From positions 310,001 through 374,000 of the forward strand of contig CAWCYG010000006.1 of NCBI GenBank assembly GCA_963799815.1: 64,000 nucleotides of DNA, given 5' to 3'. This stretch comes from JBDTSW01 sp963799815 (GTDB lineage: Bacteria > Actinomycetota > Thermoleophilia > Solirubrobacterales > 70-9). The translations under genes were made by a program, and so were the position numbers. The notes below the pieces were generated by a model that worked only from the letters and a program-made list of their open reading frames with translations, ran no database searches and was not told where the DNA came from. Positions within the stretch are counted from its first letter, which is position 1. Every line of letters begins with the position of its first letter. Below, one piece after another: positions 15,219-22,227 of this stretch.

Positions 15219-15698
15219 ATGACGTCCGATGAGTCCACCCAGGCGATCACCGCCGAGGGCCTCGCGGCGCTGCGGGCTGAGGTCGAGCGACTAGAGGGAC
15301 CCGGACGGACGGAGATGGCGGCCCGCATCAAGGCGGCACGCGAACTCGGCGACCTCAAGGAAAACGCCGACTACCACATCGCCAAGGAAGACCAGGCCCA
15401 TCTCGAGACCCGCATCAAGCGCCTGCGGCAACGGCTCGCGAGCGCCGATGTGGTCGAGGTCGACAAGGCGGCCGAGACGTTCGCCTTCGGCCGCCGCGCG
15501 GAGGTGGTGGACGACGAGCTTGACACGGTTAACGCCTGGAAGCTGGTCGGCTCGACCGAGGCGAACCTCGCAGAGGGTCTCCTGTCGGCCGAGTCGCCGA
15601 TCGGCCGGGCGCTGCGCGACCGCGCCGTTGGGGATGCCGTAGTCGTCCAGACCCCCGGAGGCGAGCGCACGTTTCGGATCCAGCGGCTGCTCGACTAG
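15219..15698 (+). CDS. greA: Transcription elongation factor GreA/GreB family
   Basis: A 159-residue factor that rescues backtracked RNA polymerase by stimulating transcript cleavage. The N-terminal coiled coil (about residues 12-80) includes AARIKAARELGDLKENADYHIAKEDQA, with the acidic tip residues D and E. The C-terminal FKBP-like domain includes VGSTEANLAEGLLSAESPIGRALRDRAVGDAVVVQTPGGERTFRI. The middle ATFAFGRRAEVVDD segment matches the family. It stands alone between nrdJ and a convergent gene; the 124 bp before it contain no clear promoter. Confidence 0.93.
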   Translation: MTSDESTQAITAEGLAALRAEVERLEGPGRTEMAARIKAARELGDLKENADYHIAKEDQAHLETRIKRLRQRLASADVVEVDKAAETFAFGRRAEVVDDELDTVNAWKLVGSTEANLAEGLLSAESPIGRALRDRAVGDAVVVQTPGGERTFRIQRLLD

Positions 15699-15704
15699 CC
15701 GCGC

Positions 15705-16379
15705 TCAGCCGCCCCTCTTCACGCGGAAGCCGTCGCCGCTGTGGCGGCGCTCGAACGTTGCGTTGTAGGCCGTCAGGCGCCAATGGCCGGGCAGGTTGCC
15801 GCTCGGCAGTTGGAGGAATCGGGCGAACAGGGTTGAGGCCTTGGCGCAGGTGGGCTTGCGGTTCGAGAGCCGGGTGATCCGGTAGTTGCCCTTCGGCAGC
15901 TTCAGCTTGCCGATCTGGTCGTTGTGCTCGACCCGGAAGGTGCCGGGGCAGCGCTCGCCCCGGCCGCTCGGATGCTTGCCGCCGTGGCCGCTTTTCGAGC
16001 CGCGCTTTACCCCGAACCCGACGTTGGTGGCATCGCGGCGGAACTGCTGGCTGCGGGCGGGAGAGAGCCGCCACGGCCTGGGCAGGTCGCCGTTCCAGTC
16101 CTCGAGAAACTGCGTGAAGAGATTTGAGGCCTTGGCGCAGGTGAGGGTGTTCCCATTGCGAAGGGTGATCGTGTAGTGGCCCTCCCGAAGCTGCAGCTTG
16201 CCGATGTGATCGTTGTGGAGGACGTGGAAGGTGTTAGGACAGGTCTGCCGTGCCGCCTCGGCCGGCGCTGACCATGCGAGGAACGCCACGGCGCCCGCTG
16301 CGGCAACGACCGCGACCCGCGAGGCCCTTCCCCGGCGCGCCCATGCGCCATCGCCTGCGAACCAAGCAGCGGATCCCAT
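15705..16379 (-). CDS. Exported protein with two ~80-residue internal repeats
   Basis: A 224-residue protein I do not recognise. A signal peptide with a hydrophobic core at about residues 22-38 ends in APAEA (~42). Two tandem domains follow: C47-G127 and C144-G223. Each has the pattern CPxTFxVxHNDxIGKLxLxxGxYxIT...TCAKASxLFxxFL...GxLPxxWRL...GFxVKRG, and each has exactly two cysteines (C47/C81; C144/C178), suggesting one disulfide per domain. The linker is Gly/His/Lys-rich. It follows a membrane zinc-ribbon gene with no gap between the two, so they are probably cotranscribed. The role is unknown; a secreted binding module is a guess. Confidence 0.75.
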   Translation of the reverse strand: MGSAAWFAGDGAWARRGRASRVAVVAAAGAVAFLAWSAPAEAARQTCPNTFHVLHNDHIGKLQLREGHYTITLRNGNTLTCAKASNLFTQFLEDWNGDLPRPWRLSPARSQQFRRDATNVGFGVKRGSKSGHGGKHPSGRGERCPGTFRVEHNDQIGKLKLPKGNYRITRLSNRKPTCAKASTLFARFLQLPSGNLPGHWRLTAYNATFERRHSGDGFRVKRGG

Positions 16380-16601
16380 TCAGACCTCCTTGCCCGGCGA
16401 GCGGGCTGAGACGACATCCGGTCCCGCGATCGCGGGACCGGTGTGACAACAACCGCAGCTACTGCACGCCAGCCAGCCGCGGCGAATCGGACGCCCGCAG
16501 CGCGGGCACGGCCCCTGATAGGCGAACCGGGCCACCAGCAGGGCAACCGAAAACGCCGTCAGCCCCGCTAGGGCCACAAGCGCTGCGAGCTCGCCGATCA
16601 C
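16380..16601 (-). CDS. Small membrane protein with zinc-ribbon
   Basis: 73 residues. One transmembrane helix (about 5-27, AALVALAGLTAFSVALLVARF) is followed by a cytosolic or extracellular zinc-ribbon-like motif CPRCG...CSSCGC. The start is GTG at 16601. It abuts the two-repeat exported protein gene. Its 3' part contains a perfect 24-bp palindrome (16418-16441) encoding TGPAIAGPD, so this end of the protein may be shaped by the DNA element. No function can be assigned. Confidence 0.6.
   Translation of the reverse strand: MIGELAALVALAGLTAFSVALLVARFAYQGPCPRCGRPIRRGWLACSSCGCCHTGPAIAGPDVVSARSPGKEV
16418..16441. repeat. Perfect 24-bp palindrome
   Basis: CCGGTCCCGCGA followed by its exact reverse complement TCGCGGGACCGG. 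The inner arms GGTCCCGC/GCGGGACC are the same as in the hairpin repeat at 26045-26082. Confidence 0.7.
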
Positions 16602-16643
16602 CCGGTCAGTGTGTCACGCTCGGGGGCCCGGGCCCGCTCGCGG

Positions 16644-17330
16644 CTACGAGCCGAGGTGGGCCTCGGCAACGTCGTGTCCAGCAGGATCGAGCAGCCGCAC
16701 CTCTGCGAGGTCCTCAAAGGGGACAGGCGTGGCGGCACCAACGCTGCCCTCCCCGTCCTCGACCTCGACCTCGAGGCTCCGTGACCGCAGGCGCTCTCCA
16801 CCGCGGGTGATCAACTCGAGCGAGTGCTCACCCTTCGACTCGAGGTCGTAAACCACAGCGAGCACCCACGACGTCCTGCCCTGGTAGCCGTAGACGTAGC
16901 CCACGTTCTTATCGCCCGGCGCCATCAGGTCAGCCGCGGTGAAGTACTCGCCGTTCGCAACCGAGAGCGTCTCCCGGTAGGAGTCGGCGAGGTCGCGCTC
17001 ATCGCCAAGGGCAACCCAAACCAACGCCGCGGCGCCGACGGCAGCCGCTATGGCGGCGAGCGCTGGCACGGCCAGGCGGCGGACTTGGGAGGGTCGGCCT
17101 CGGGGCTCGAGCGCGCTGGCAACTCGGGCCTCGAAGCCGGGCGGCGGCTCGGCGGAGGGCGCGAGCAGGAGGAGCTCGTCGGCCACGCTGGCAAGTTGCG
17201 CAAGGTGGGCTCGGCACTCCGCGCACCCGGCGAGGTGCTCGAGAGCCCAGGCACGATCCTCCCCGTCGGCGATCCCCAGCGCCAGCTCAGGGGCGATCTT
17301 GAGCTGACGCTCGCAATCTGCCTTCGTCAT
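16644..17330 (-). CDS. Anti-sigma factor, RskA-like, with zinc-binding N terminus
   Basis: A 228-residue membrane anti-sigma factor. The N-terminal ZAS domain has the H-x3-C-x2-C motif (LEHLAGCAECRAHL). One transmembrane helix (about residues 89-111, LAVPALAAIAAAVGAAALVWVAL) leads to an exported RskA-type C-terminal domain with YVYGYQGRTSWVLAVVYDL and a final LLDPAGHDVAEAHLGS. It should hold the ECF sigma factor at the membrane until an extracytoplasmic signal triggers release. The ATG overlaps the sigma gene by 4 bp and is preceded by GGAGGGG. The divergent target gene encodes a copper-type cupredoxin, so the signal may be redox or copper. Confidence 0.88.
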   Translation of the reverse strand: MTKADCERQLKIAPELALGIADGEDRAWALEHLAGCAECRAHLAQLASVADELLLLAPSAEPPPGFEARVASALEPRGRPSQVRRLAVPALAAIAAAVGAAALVWVALGDERDLADSYRETLSVANGEYFTAADLMAPGDKNVGYVYGYQGRTSWVLAVVYDLESKGEHSLELITRGGERLRSRSLEVEVEDGEGSVGAATPVPFEDLAEVRLLDPAGHDVAEAHLGS

Positions 17331-17902
17331 CGCCCCTCCCCTCCGTCCCCGGCCTCTCGTGCTGTCTGGCCGCGCGCCAGCGCCTGCATCGCCGCGCGGA
17401 TGCGGGTCTTGGCGGTGCCGAGCGGAATCTGCTCGATCGTCCCGATCTCCCGAGCCGTGTAGCCGAAGAGAGCCGCAAGCAAGAGCGCGCGGCGCTGCTC
17501 CTCGGGAACATCGACGAGCGCCGAGCGCAGTTCCTCGGGCACCTCGGCCGAACGCTCGCGCGCCTCGCCCGGCTGCGTCCACAACGCCTGCTCGGGGTCG
17601 ACGATCGTCGCCGGATCAAGTGGCTCGGGCCGCCTCGCGCGCAAATGATCGATTGCGAGGTTTCGTGCGATCGCGAGCAACCAGGTGACGACCCGGCCGC
17701 GACGGGGGTCATAGGAACCCGCGTGGCGCCACGCGCGCGAGAAGGTCTCTTGCGCGAGCTCCTCTGCCACTGCGCTATCGCCAACCATGCTCAAGAGGAG
17801 ACCGAAGACCCGGGACTGAAAGCGACGCACGAACGCGGTGGCCGCACGCCGATCGCCGGCAGCGAAGCCAGCGGTCAGTGCCTCATCGGAAAGCTGCCAC
17901 AT
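17327..17902 (-). CDS. ECF sigma factor (SigK-like)
   Basis: A 191-residue extracytoplasmic-function sigma factor. Region 2 includes RVFGLLLSMVGDSAVAEELAQETFSRAWRH and VVTWLLAIARNLAIDHLRARR; region 4 includes VPEEQRRALLLAALFGYTAREIGTIEQIPLGTAKTRIRAAM. It is coupled to its RskA-like anti-sigma factor. A CAATCC-N16-CGTAGG motif ends 5 nt before its ATG, and an identical motif in the opposite direction precedes the divergent cupredoxin lipoprotein gene. Together these point to positive autoregulation and a shared regulon. The sigma transcript would be leaderless. Confidence 0.92.
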   Translation of the reverse strand: MWQLSDEALTAGFAAGDRRAATAFVRRFQSRVFGLLLSMVGDSAVAEELAQETFSRAWRHAGSYDPRRGRVVTWLLAIARNLAIDHLRARRPEPLDPATIVDPEQALWTQPGEARERSAEVPEELRSALVDVPEEQRRALLLAALFGYTAREIGTIEQIPLGTAKTRIRAAMQALARGQTAREAGDGGEGR

Positions 17903-17907
17903 GAATT

Positions 17908-17935
17908 CCTACGTAGCCGGGGCCCTTGGGGATTG
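17908..17935 (-). promoter_or_regulatory. Putative ECF promoter CAATCC-N16-CGTAGG (sigma gene)
   Basis: On the minus strand CAATCC (17935-17930) and CGTAGG (17913-17908) are separated by exactly 16 nt. The -10-like box ends 5 nt before the sigma-factor ATG, implying a leaderless transcript. Confidence 0.7.
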
Positions 17936-17943
17936 CCTTCCTC

Positions 17944-17971
17944 CAATCCCTGCGGCCCGCTCATCCGTAGG
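17944..17971 (+). promoter_or_regulatory. Putative ECF promoter CAATCC-N16-CGTAGG (cupredoxin gene)
   Basis: CAATCC (17944-17949) and CGTAGG (17966-17971) again have a 16-nt spacer. It is the same motif as the divergent one 9 bp away in opposite orientation. The predicted leader is ~40 nt and includes the AGGAGG ribosome site at 18005-18010. Confidence 0.7.
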
Positions 17972-18019
17972 CAGGGATGGAGGCATAACACGCAACTCGT
18001 TACTAGGAGGCTACCCCTG

Positions 18020-18430
18020 ATGCGCAAGCTGCTGGTCTTGATCACGGTCGCGATTTCCCTGACCTTCGCCGCGTGCGGCGACGACGACGACAGCTCCGGC
18101 GAGAGCGCCGAGTCGACGTCCACGACAGAGGAGACCACAGCATCGGGCGGCGGCGGCGAAACCGTCGACATCAGCGAGACCGAGTTCAGCCTGGATCCCT
18201 CCGAGGCCACCGTGCCGGCCGGCGAGGTGACGTTCGCGGTCACCAACGACGGGGGCATCACCCACAACCTCGAGGTCGAGGGCAATGGCGTCGAGGAGAT
18301 CACCGACGACCTCGACCCGGGTGCGAGCGGCGAGCTCACCGTCGATCTGGAGCCCGGCACCTACGAGATGTACTGCGCGATCGGCGACCACGCTGATCAA
18401 GGCATGGAGGGCGAGGTCACCGTCGAGTAG
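18020..18430 (+). CDS. Cupredoxin-domain lipoprotein (blue-copper type)
   Basis: A 136-residue exported protein. A lipoprotein signal peptide ends in FAAC (Cys19), then an acidic Ser/Thr-rich linker leads to a plastocyanin-like beta domain (about 45-136). All four type-1 copper ligands are present: H82, C119, H124 and M129, in the spacing C-x4-H-x4-M at the C terminus. It should carry electrons or buffer copper on the outer face of the membrane. It has a strong AGGAGG ribosome site and a promoter matching that of the divergent ECF sigma gene, making it the likely first target of that sigma factor. Confidence 0.88.
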   Translation: MRKLLVLITVAISLTFAACGDDDDSSGESAESTSTTEETTASGGGGETVDISETEFSLDPSEATVPAGEVTFAVTNDGGITHNLEVEGNGVEEITDDLDPGASGELTVDLEPGTYEMYCAIGDHADQGMEGEVTVE

Positions 18431-18458
18431 GCCAGACGCGCTGTGCAATGGTCCGCCC

Positions 18459-18887
18459 ATGGAGCAGCGCGTCACCGTCATCACCCTCGGAGTCGCGGAC
18501 CTCGAGCGGGCGCGGGCGTTCTACGAAGCGCTCGGCTGGTCGACCGGGGCGGAACCGGGAGACGACGTCTGCTTCTTTCAGGCCGGCGGCCTCGTCTTCG
18601 CTCTCTGGGACCGATCGAAGCTGGCGGAGGACTCAGGCGTCGAGGATGCCGCTGGGTGGGGCGGGATCACCCTGGCCCACAACGTGGGCTCGCCACGGGA
18701 GGTGGACGCCGTGATCGAGCAGGCGCGCACGGCCGGCGCTCGCATCTCGCGCGAGCCGGGCGAGACCTTCTGGGGCGGCTACTCAGGCGCCTTCGTCGAC
18801 ACCGAGGGCCACCCATGGGAGGTGGCCCACAACCCGCACTGGGGACTGGGCGGGGACGGCTCGGTGGAGCTCAACCCGGGTCCCTAG
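18459..18887 (+). CDS. VOC-family protein (glyoxalase fold)
   Basis: A 142-residue protein with two VOC half-modules: VITLGVADLERARAFYEALGWS and ITLAHNVGSPREVDAVIEQARTAG, ending GAFVDTEGHPWEVAHNP, where His and Glu are at the usual metal positions. It resembles small glyoxalase-like or bleomycin-resistance-like proteins of unknown substrate. It lies 28 bp after the cupredoxin gene and may be read through from the ECF promoter. A hairpin follows the stop. Confidence 0.82.
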   Translation: MEQRVTVITLGVADLERARAFYEALGWSTGAEPGDDVCFFQAGGLVFALWDRSKLAEDSGVEDAAGWGGITLAHNVGSPREVDAVIEQARTAGARISREPGETFWGGYSGAFVDTEGHPWEVAHNPHWGLGGDGSVELNPGP

Positions 18888-18894
18888 TGCCGGG

Positions 18895-18910
18895 GGGCGC
18901 ACGGGCGCCC
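18895..18910 (+). terminator. Terminator-like hairpin after the VOC gene
   Basis: GGGCGC-ACGG-GCGCCC stem-loop, followed by GGTCATTTCTT with a short T-rich run. Confidence 0.45.
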
Positions 18911-19057
18911 GGTCATTTCTTCGAGTGACGCGCGAGCTCCTTCCCGAAGGCGTCCTGGACCTCGCGGGTCATCGTCTGATGAAAGGTCGCGAGCAGCGCC
19001 TGCGATCGCCTTAACCGCAGAGCAACGAAAGACGCCAACCAAGCGGCCCGCCGACGG

Positions 19058-19063
19058 TAGATT
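19058..19063 (+). promoter_or_regulatory. -10 hexamer TAGATT, leaderless layout
   Basis: Ends 7 nt before the GTG of the GAF histidine kinase. The 180 bp before this hold only the terminator hairpin and no convincing gene. Confidence 0.5.
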
Positions 19064-19070
19064 CCCCTGC

Positions 19071-20795
19071 GTGAACCGGGATCAGGGGGAGATCGGCGGC
19101 TCGCTCGACGCACAGCGTCTGCGGCGGCTCATGGTCCTCGGGCGCACACTCGTCTCCAAGCTCGACCTCGAGACGGTGCTGCTGGAGCTCTTGGAGACGG
19201 CCCGCGAGCTCACCGGCGCACGCTACGCCGCGCTTGGGATCCTCGACGAGGAACGGCGGGGGCTGGAGCGCTTTCTGACGGCGGGCGTTGACGAGGAAAC
19301 GCGAGAGCGCATCGGCGAGCTGCCACGCGGCCGAGGCGTACTGGGCCTGCTCATCGACGAACCGAAGCCCATTCGGCTTGCCGATGTCGGCTCGCATCCG
19401 AGGTCGTTCGGCTTCCCGCCAGGTCATCCGCCGATGCGCAGCTTCCTTGGCGTACCGATCATGGTCGGCGGGGAGGCGTACGGCAACCTCTACCTGACCG
19501 AGAAGGACGGGCCGTTCAACGCCGCCGACACCGAATCGGTGGTCGTCTTGGCGGATTGGGCTGCGATCGCCATCGCCAACGCTCGTTCCTACGGAGACAT
19601 TTCCGAGCGCCGCCGACAGCTCGAGCGGGTGGTCGGCCGGCTGGAGGCCACCACGGAGATCGCCCGCGCCGTGGGTGGGGAGACCAACCTCGAGACGGTC
19701 CTCGAGACGATCGTCAAACGGGCAAGGGCCCTGGTCGAGGCGCGCTCGGTGGTGATTCTCTTGGAGAGCGGCAGCGAGCTCGAGGTCGTTGCGAGGGCCG
19801 GTGAGTTTCGGCGAGATGTACGGGGTGACCGCCTCGCGATCGGGTGGACCACCTGGGGTGGAGTCTTGCGCGGTCTGCGTCCCGAGCGCGTGCCCGACGT
19901 TCGCACGCGCCTTGGCATCTCGCCGGGCGAGCTCGGCGTCGAGGCAACCTCGGCGCTGCTCGTGCCGCTTCACTTCCGCGGCAGCGCCCTTGGCGTCGTC
20001 GCCGCCTTCGACCGGCTCGAGCATGGCCCGGAGTTCGACGACGAGGATGAGCGCCTGCTCGGCGCCTTTGCGGCAAGCGCCGCGACCGCTGTCTCGACCG
20101 CGAAGTCGGTTGCGGAGGAGCGGCTGCGCCATTCGATCGACGCCTCCGAGCGCGAGCGGCGGCGCTGGGCACGGGAGCTTCACGACGAGACGCTGCAGGC
20201 CATGGGTGCGATGCGAGTCGTGTTGGCATCGGCGGCGCGAACAAGCTCGGACTCGCAGCTACGCCGCACGGTCGAACGGGCGGTCGACCAGCTCGCCGAC
20301 GAGATCGCCGCGCTGCGCGGCCTGATCTCGGAGCTGCGGCCCGCCGCCCTGGACGAGCTCGGGCTCGCAGCCGCCATCGAGGGACTGGTCGAGCAGCAGG
20401 CAACCTCGGGCGAGCTCGAGATCGATGCGGAGGTCGACCTCCCCGTCGGCCACACCACGGATCCCATGCGCCTAGAGCCCGAGCTCGAGTCGACCCTGTA
20501 CCGGGTAATCCAGGAGGCGCTCACCAACGTCGTCAAGCACTCCGGCGCCGAGCGCGTACGGCTCGTCCTCCGCGAGGCCGAGGAACGCATCGAGATCCTG
20601 GTGCGCGACGACGGGTGCGGCTTCGAGCCGGACGGTGCGACCAACGGCCTGGGGCTGGTGGGGATGCGAGAGCGGATCGAGCTCGCCGACGGCGAACTGG
20701 ACGTGCGGTCCCGGCCCGGCGCGGGCACAACGCTCCGGGCATGGGTTCCGGCGCGCTGGCCTCAGGACTCGATCAGCTTGCGATCGAGCGCGTAG
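19071..20795 (+). CDS. GAF-GAF sensor histidine kinase (DevS/NarX-type, HisKA_3)
   Basis: A 574-residue cytosolic sensor with no transmembrane helix. Two GAF domains occupy about residues 30-180 (FLGVPIMVGGEAYGNLYLTEKDGPF) and 195-345. The dimerisation/phosphoacceptor helix is RRRWARELHDETLQAMGAMR (H371), and the C-terminal ATPase has NVVKHSGAERV, DDGCGFE and GLGLVGMRERIEL. GAF1 resembles the DevS/DosT family, some of which bind haem; haem binding here is only a possibility. The likely partner is the NarL-type regulator encoded convergently, whose 3' end overlaps this gene by 34 bp. Confidence 0.9.
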   Translation: MNRDQGEIGGSLDAQRLRRLMVLGRTLVSKLDLETVLLELLETARELTGARYAALGILDEERRGLERFLTAGVDEETRERIGELPRGRGVLGLLIDEPKPIRLADVGSHPRSFGFPPGHPPMRSFLGVPIMVGGEAYGNLYLTEKDGPFNAADTESVVVLADWAAIAIANARSYGDISERRRQLERVVGRLEATTEIARAVGGETNLETVLETIVKRARALVEARSVVILLESGSELEVVARAGEFRRDVRGDRLAIGWTTWGGVLRGLRPERVPDVRTRLGISPGELGVEATSALLVPLHFRGSALGVVAAFDRLEHGPEFDDEDERLLGAFAASAATAVSTAKSVAEERLRHSIDASERERRRWARELHDETLQAMGAMRVVLASAARTSSDSQLRRTVERAVDQLADEIAALRGLISELRPAALDELGLAAAIEGLVEQQATSGELEIDAEVDLPVGHTTDPMRLEPELESTLYRVIQEALTNVVKHSGAERVRLVLREAEERIEILVRDDGCGFEPDGATNGLGLVGMRERIELADGELDVRSRPGAGTTLRAWVPARWPQDSISLRSSA

Positions 20796-21427
20796 CGCAC
20801 GAGCTCCGAGCGCTTGCTCATCCGCAGCTTCTGCTGGATGTGGGCGCGGTGCGACTCGACGGTGCGCACGCTCAGGTAGAGCTCGTCGGCGATCTCCCCG
20901 TTGGTGTGGCCGAGGGCGATCAGCCGCAGGATCTCGACCTCGCGCTCGGAGAGGTCGTCCGGCGGGCCGGCGGGCTCGGCGGCGAGGCGCGCGCCCAGCT
21001 CCGGCTGCAGGTAGGGCTCGCCCTGGGCGGCGAGGCGCACCGCCTTGACCAGCTCTGAGTCAGCCGCGTCCTTGAGGATGTAGCCGAGTACCCCGGCCGA
21101 CATCGCCTCGCGCGCGAAGACCGGGTCGCTCTGCATCGTGAGCACCACGATCCGCGTGCGCGTGGACCCCTCGAGGATCGCCGGAACCGCCCGCAGGCTG
21201 GGGCCACCCGGCATGTTCAGATCGAGGATGAGGATGTCGGGCTGGTGTCCGCGGACGTAGCGGACGGTTGACTCCACGTCGCCCGCCTCTGCCACCACAC
21301 GGAAGTCCGCCTCGGCGTCGAGCAGCATCCGCAGGGCGCTGCGGACCACCGCGTGGTCCTCCGCGAGAACGATCTCGATCGTCCCGTCTTCGGTTGCGGG
21401 CTGTCCGTCCTCACCTGGGGTACTCAC
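20762..21427 (-). CDS. Two-component response regulator, NarL/LuxR family
   Basis: A 221-residue regulator. The receiver domain has the acidic pair E23/D24, the phosphoacceptor D69 (ILILDLNMPGG), T in VVLTMQS and K in GYILKDAADSE. The LuxR-type helix-turn-helix is LSEREVEILRLIALGHTNGEIADELYLSVRTVESHRAHIQQKL. The GTG at 21427 has a TAGCCT hexamer 7 nt upstream. It is the natural partner of the HisKA_3 kinase encoded tail-to-tail. The 3' overlap of the two genes could allow antisense effects between them. Confidence 0.92.
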   Translation of the reverse strand: MSTPGEDGQPATEDGTIEIVLAEDHAVVRSALRMLLDAEADFRVVAEAGDVESTVRYVRGHQPDILILDLNMPGGPSLRAVPAILEGSTRTRIVVLTMQSDPVFAREAMSAGVLGYILKDAADSELVKAVRLAAQGEPYLQPELGARLAAEPAGPPDDLSEREVEILRLIALGHTNGEIADELYLSVRTVESHRAHIQQKLRMSKRSELVRYALDRKLIES

Positions 21428-21434
21428 GGCAGCG

Positions 21435-21440
21435 AGGCTA
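21435..21440 (-). promoter_or_regulatory. -10 hexamer TAGCCT, leaderless layout
   Basis: Minus strand; ends 7 nt before GTG 21427. It overlaps the 3' end of the upstream thioesterase gene, giving the regulator its own promoter. Confidence 0.45.
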
Positions 21441-22220
21441 GCTGCGGTGGTCCACGAGCAGGGTCTGGGCCGCTCGGCCGATGGGCCCTCGCTCGTCATA
21501 AAGCCGGCTGTCGGAGATGCCGATCCCGGTCTCCTCGGGGATCGTGATGGCGTCCATGCCCACCCATTCGCCAGCCGGCATGCGATGGAGATGAACGGAA
21601 AGGTCAACGTTGATGAACAGGTACCGCTGCCAATCGAGCGCCGCGGAGACCCCGTTGCCCGAATCGGCCACGACCAGCAGGCGTTGGAGCGGCGATGGCG
21701 CCTCGCCGGCCACAAGCGGGTGGCGCATGCGCATCCAAACCCTGGCCGGGCCGGCCTCCAAGAACGCTCCGGACAGGAACCGGTACTCCATGGCCGTGTG
21801 GTAGCCGACCGGAGCGCCGGTCGGGAAGAACTCTTGAGGCGATGCGTTGCCCGGGCCCGGCATAGCCTCGGGACGCTCCAGCCCGACGGGGAGCTCAACG
21901 TCGGTCATTCGCAGCCGCCACGCGGAGGCGCGAATGAGCTCCGTCTCGCCGGCCCGCAGGCTGGCTGCGATCAGCTCGACGCTGCGGCCGGGACGGATCA
22001 CCTCGGCCTGCACGCGAAGCGGAGCGATCGGGATCGGGCCCAGGATCTCGAACGTGATCCGCCCCACCTGCATCGGCGCCTCCGCCGGCACCGCCTCGAT
22101 CTCGCGGCCGATCAGGGCGGCTGGCGGGCCGGCATGCTGCGCCTCGGGATCCCACGGGCCACGGGTAAGCTCGGTCGCCTCGTAGGCGCCACCGGAGCGG
22201 TTGTAGAACGCGAACTCCAA
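21438..22220 (-). CDS. Acyl-CoA thioesterase family protein (double hot-dog)
   Basis: About 260 residues with two hot-dog halves, as in TesB-like / thioesterase-superfamily acyl-CoA hydrolases: a first half FEILGPIPIAPLRVQAEVIRPGRSVELIAASLRAG and a second half ending DLSVHLHRMPAGEWVGMDAITI...SRLYDERGPIGRAAQTLLVDHR. It probably hydrolyses an acyl-CoA. The TTG at 22220, 7 bp after the MFS stop, is the best start, giving MEFAFYNRSGGAYEATELTRGPW; no better codon is nearby. It is likely cotranscribed with the MFS exporter gene. Confidence 0.75.
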   Translation of the reverse strand: MEFAFYNRSGGAYEATELTRGPWDPEAQHAGPPAALIGREIEAVPAEAPMQVGRITFEILGPIPIAPLRVQAEVIRPGRSVELIAASLRAGETELIRASAWRLRMTDVELPVGLERPEAMPGPGNASPQEFFPTGAPVGYHTAMEYRFLSGAFLEAGPARVWMRMRHPLVAGEAPSPLQRLLVVADSGNGVSAALDWQRYLFINVDLSVHLHRMPAGEWVGMDAITIPEETGIGISDSRLYDERGPIGRAAQTLLVDHRS

Positions 22221-22227
22221 GACCAGA

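Noticed and set aside
18913..19113. Short minus-strand open frame before the GAF kinase
   Set aside because: Arg-rich N terminus, no ribosome site or TANNNT box at its start, and it overlaps the kinase promoter. A real 20-40 residue peptide at its end (ending ELARHSKK) cannot be excluded.
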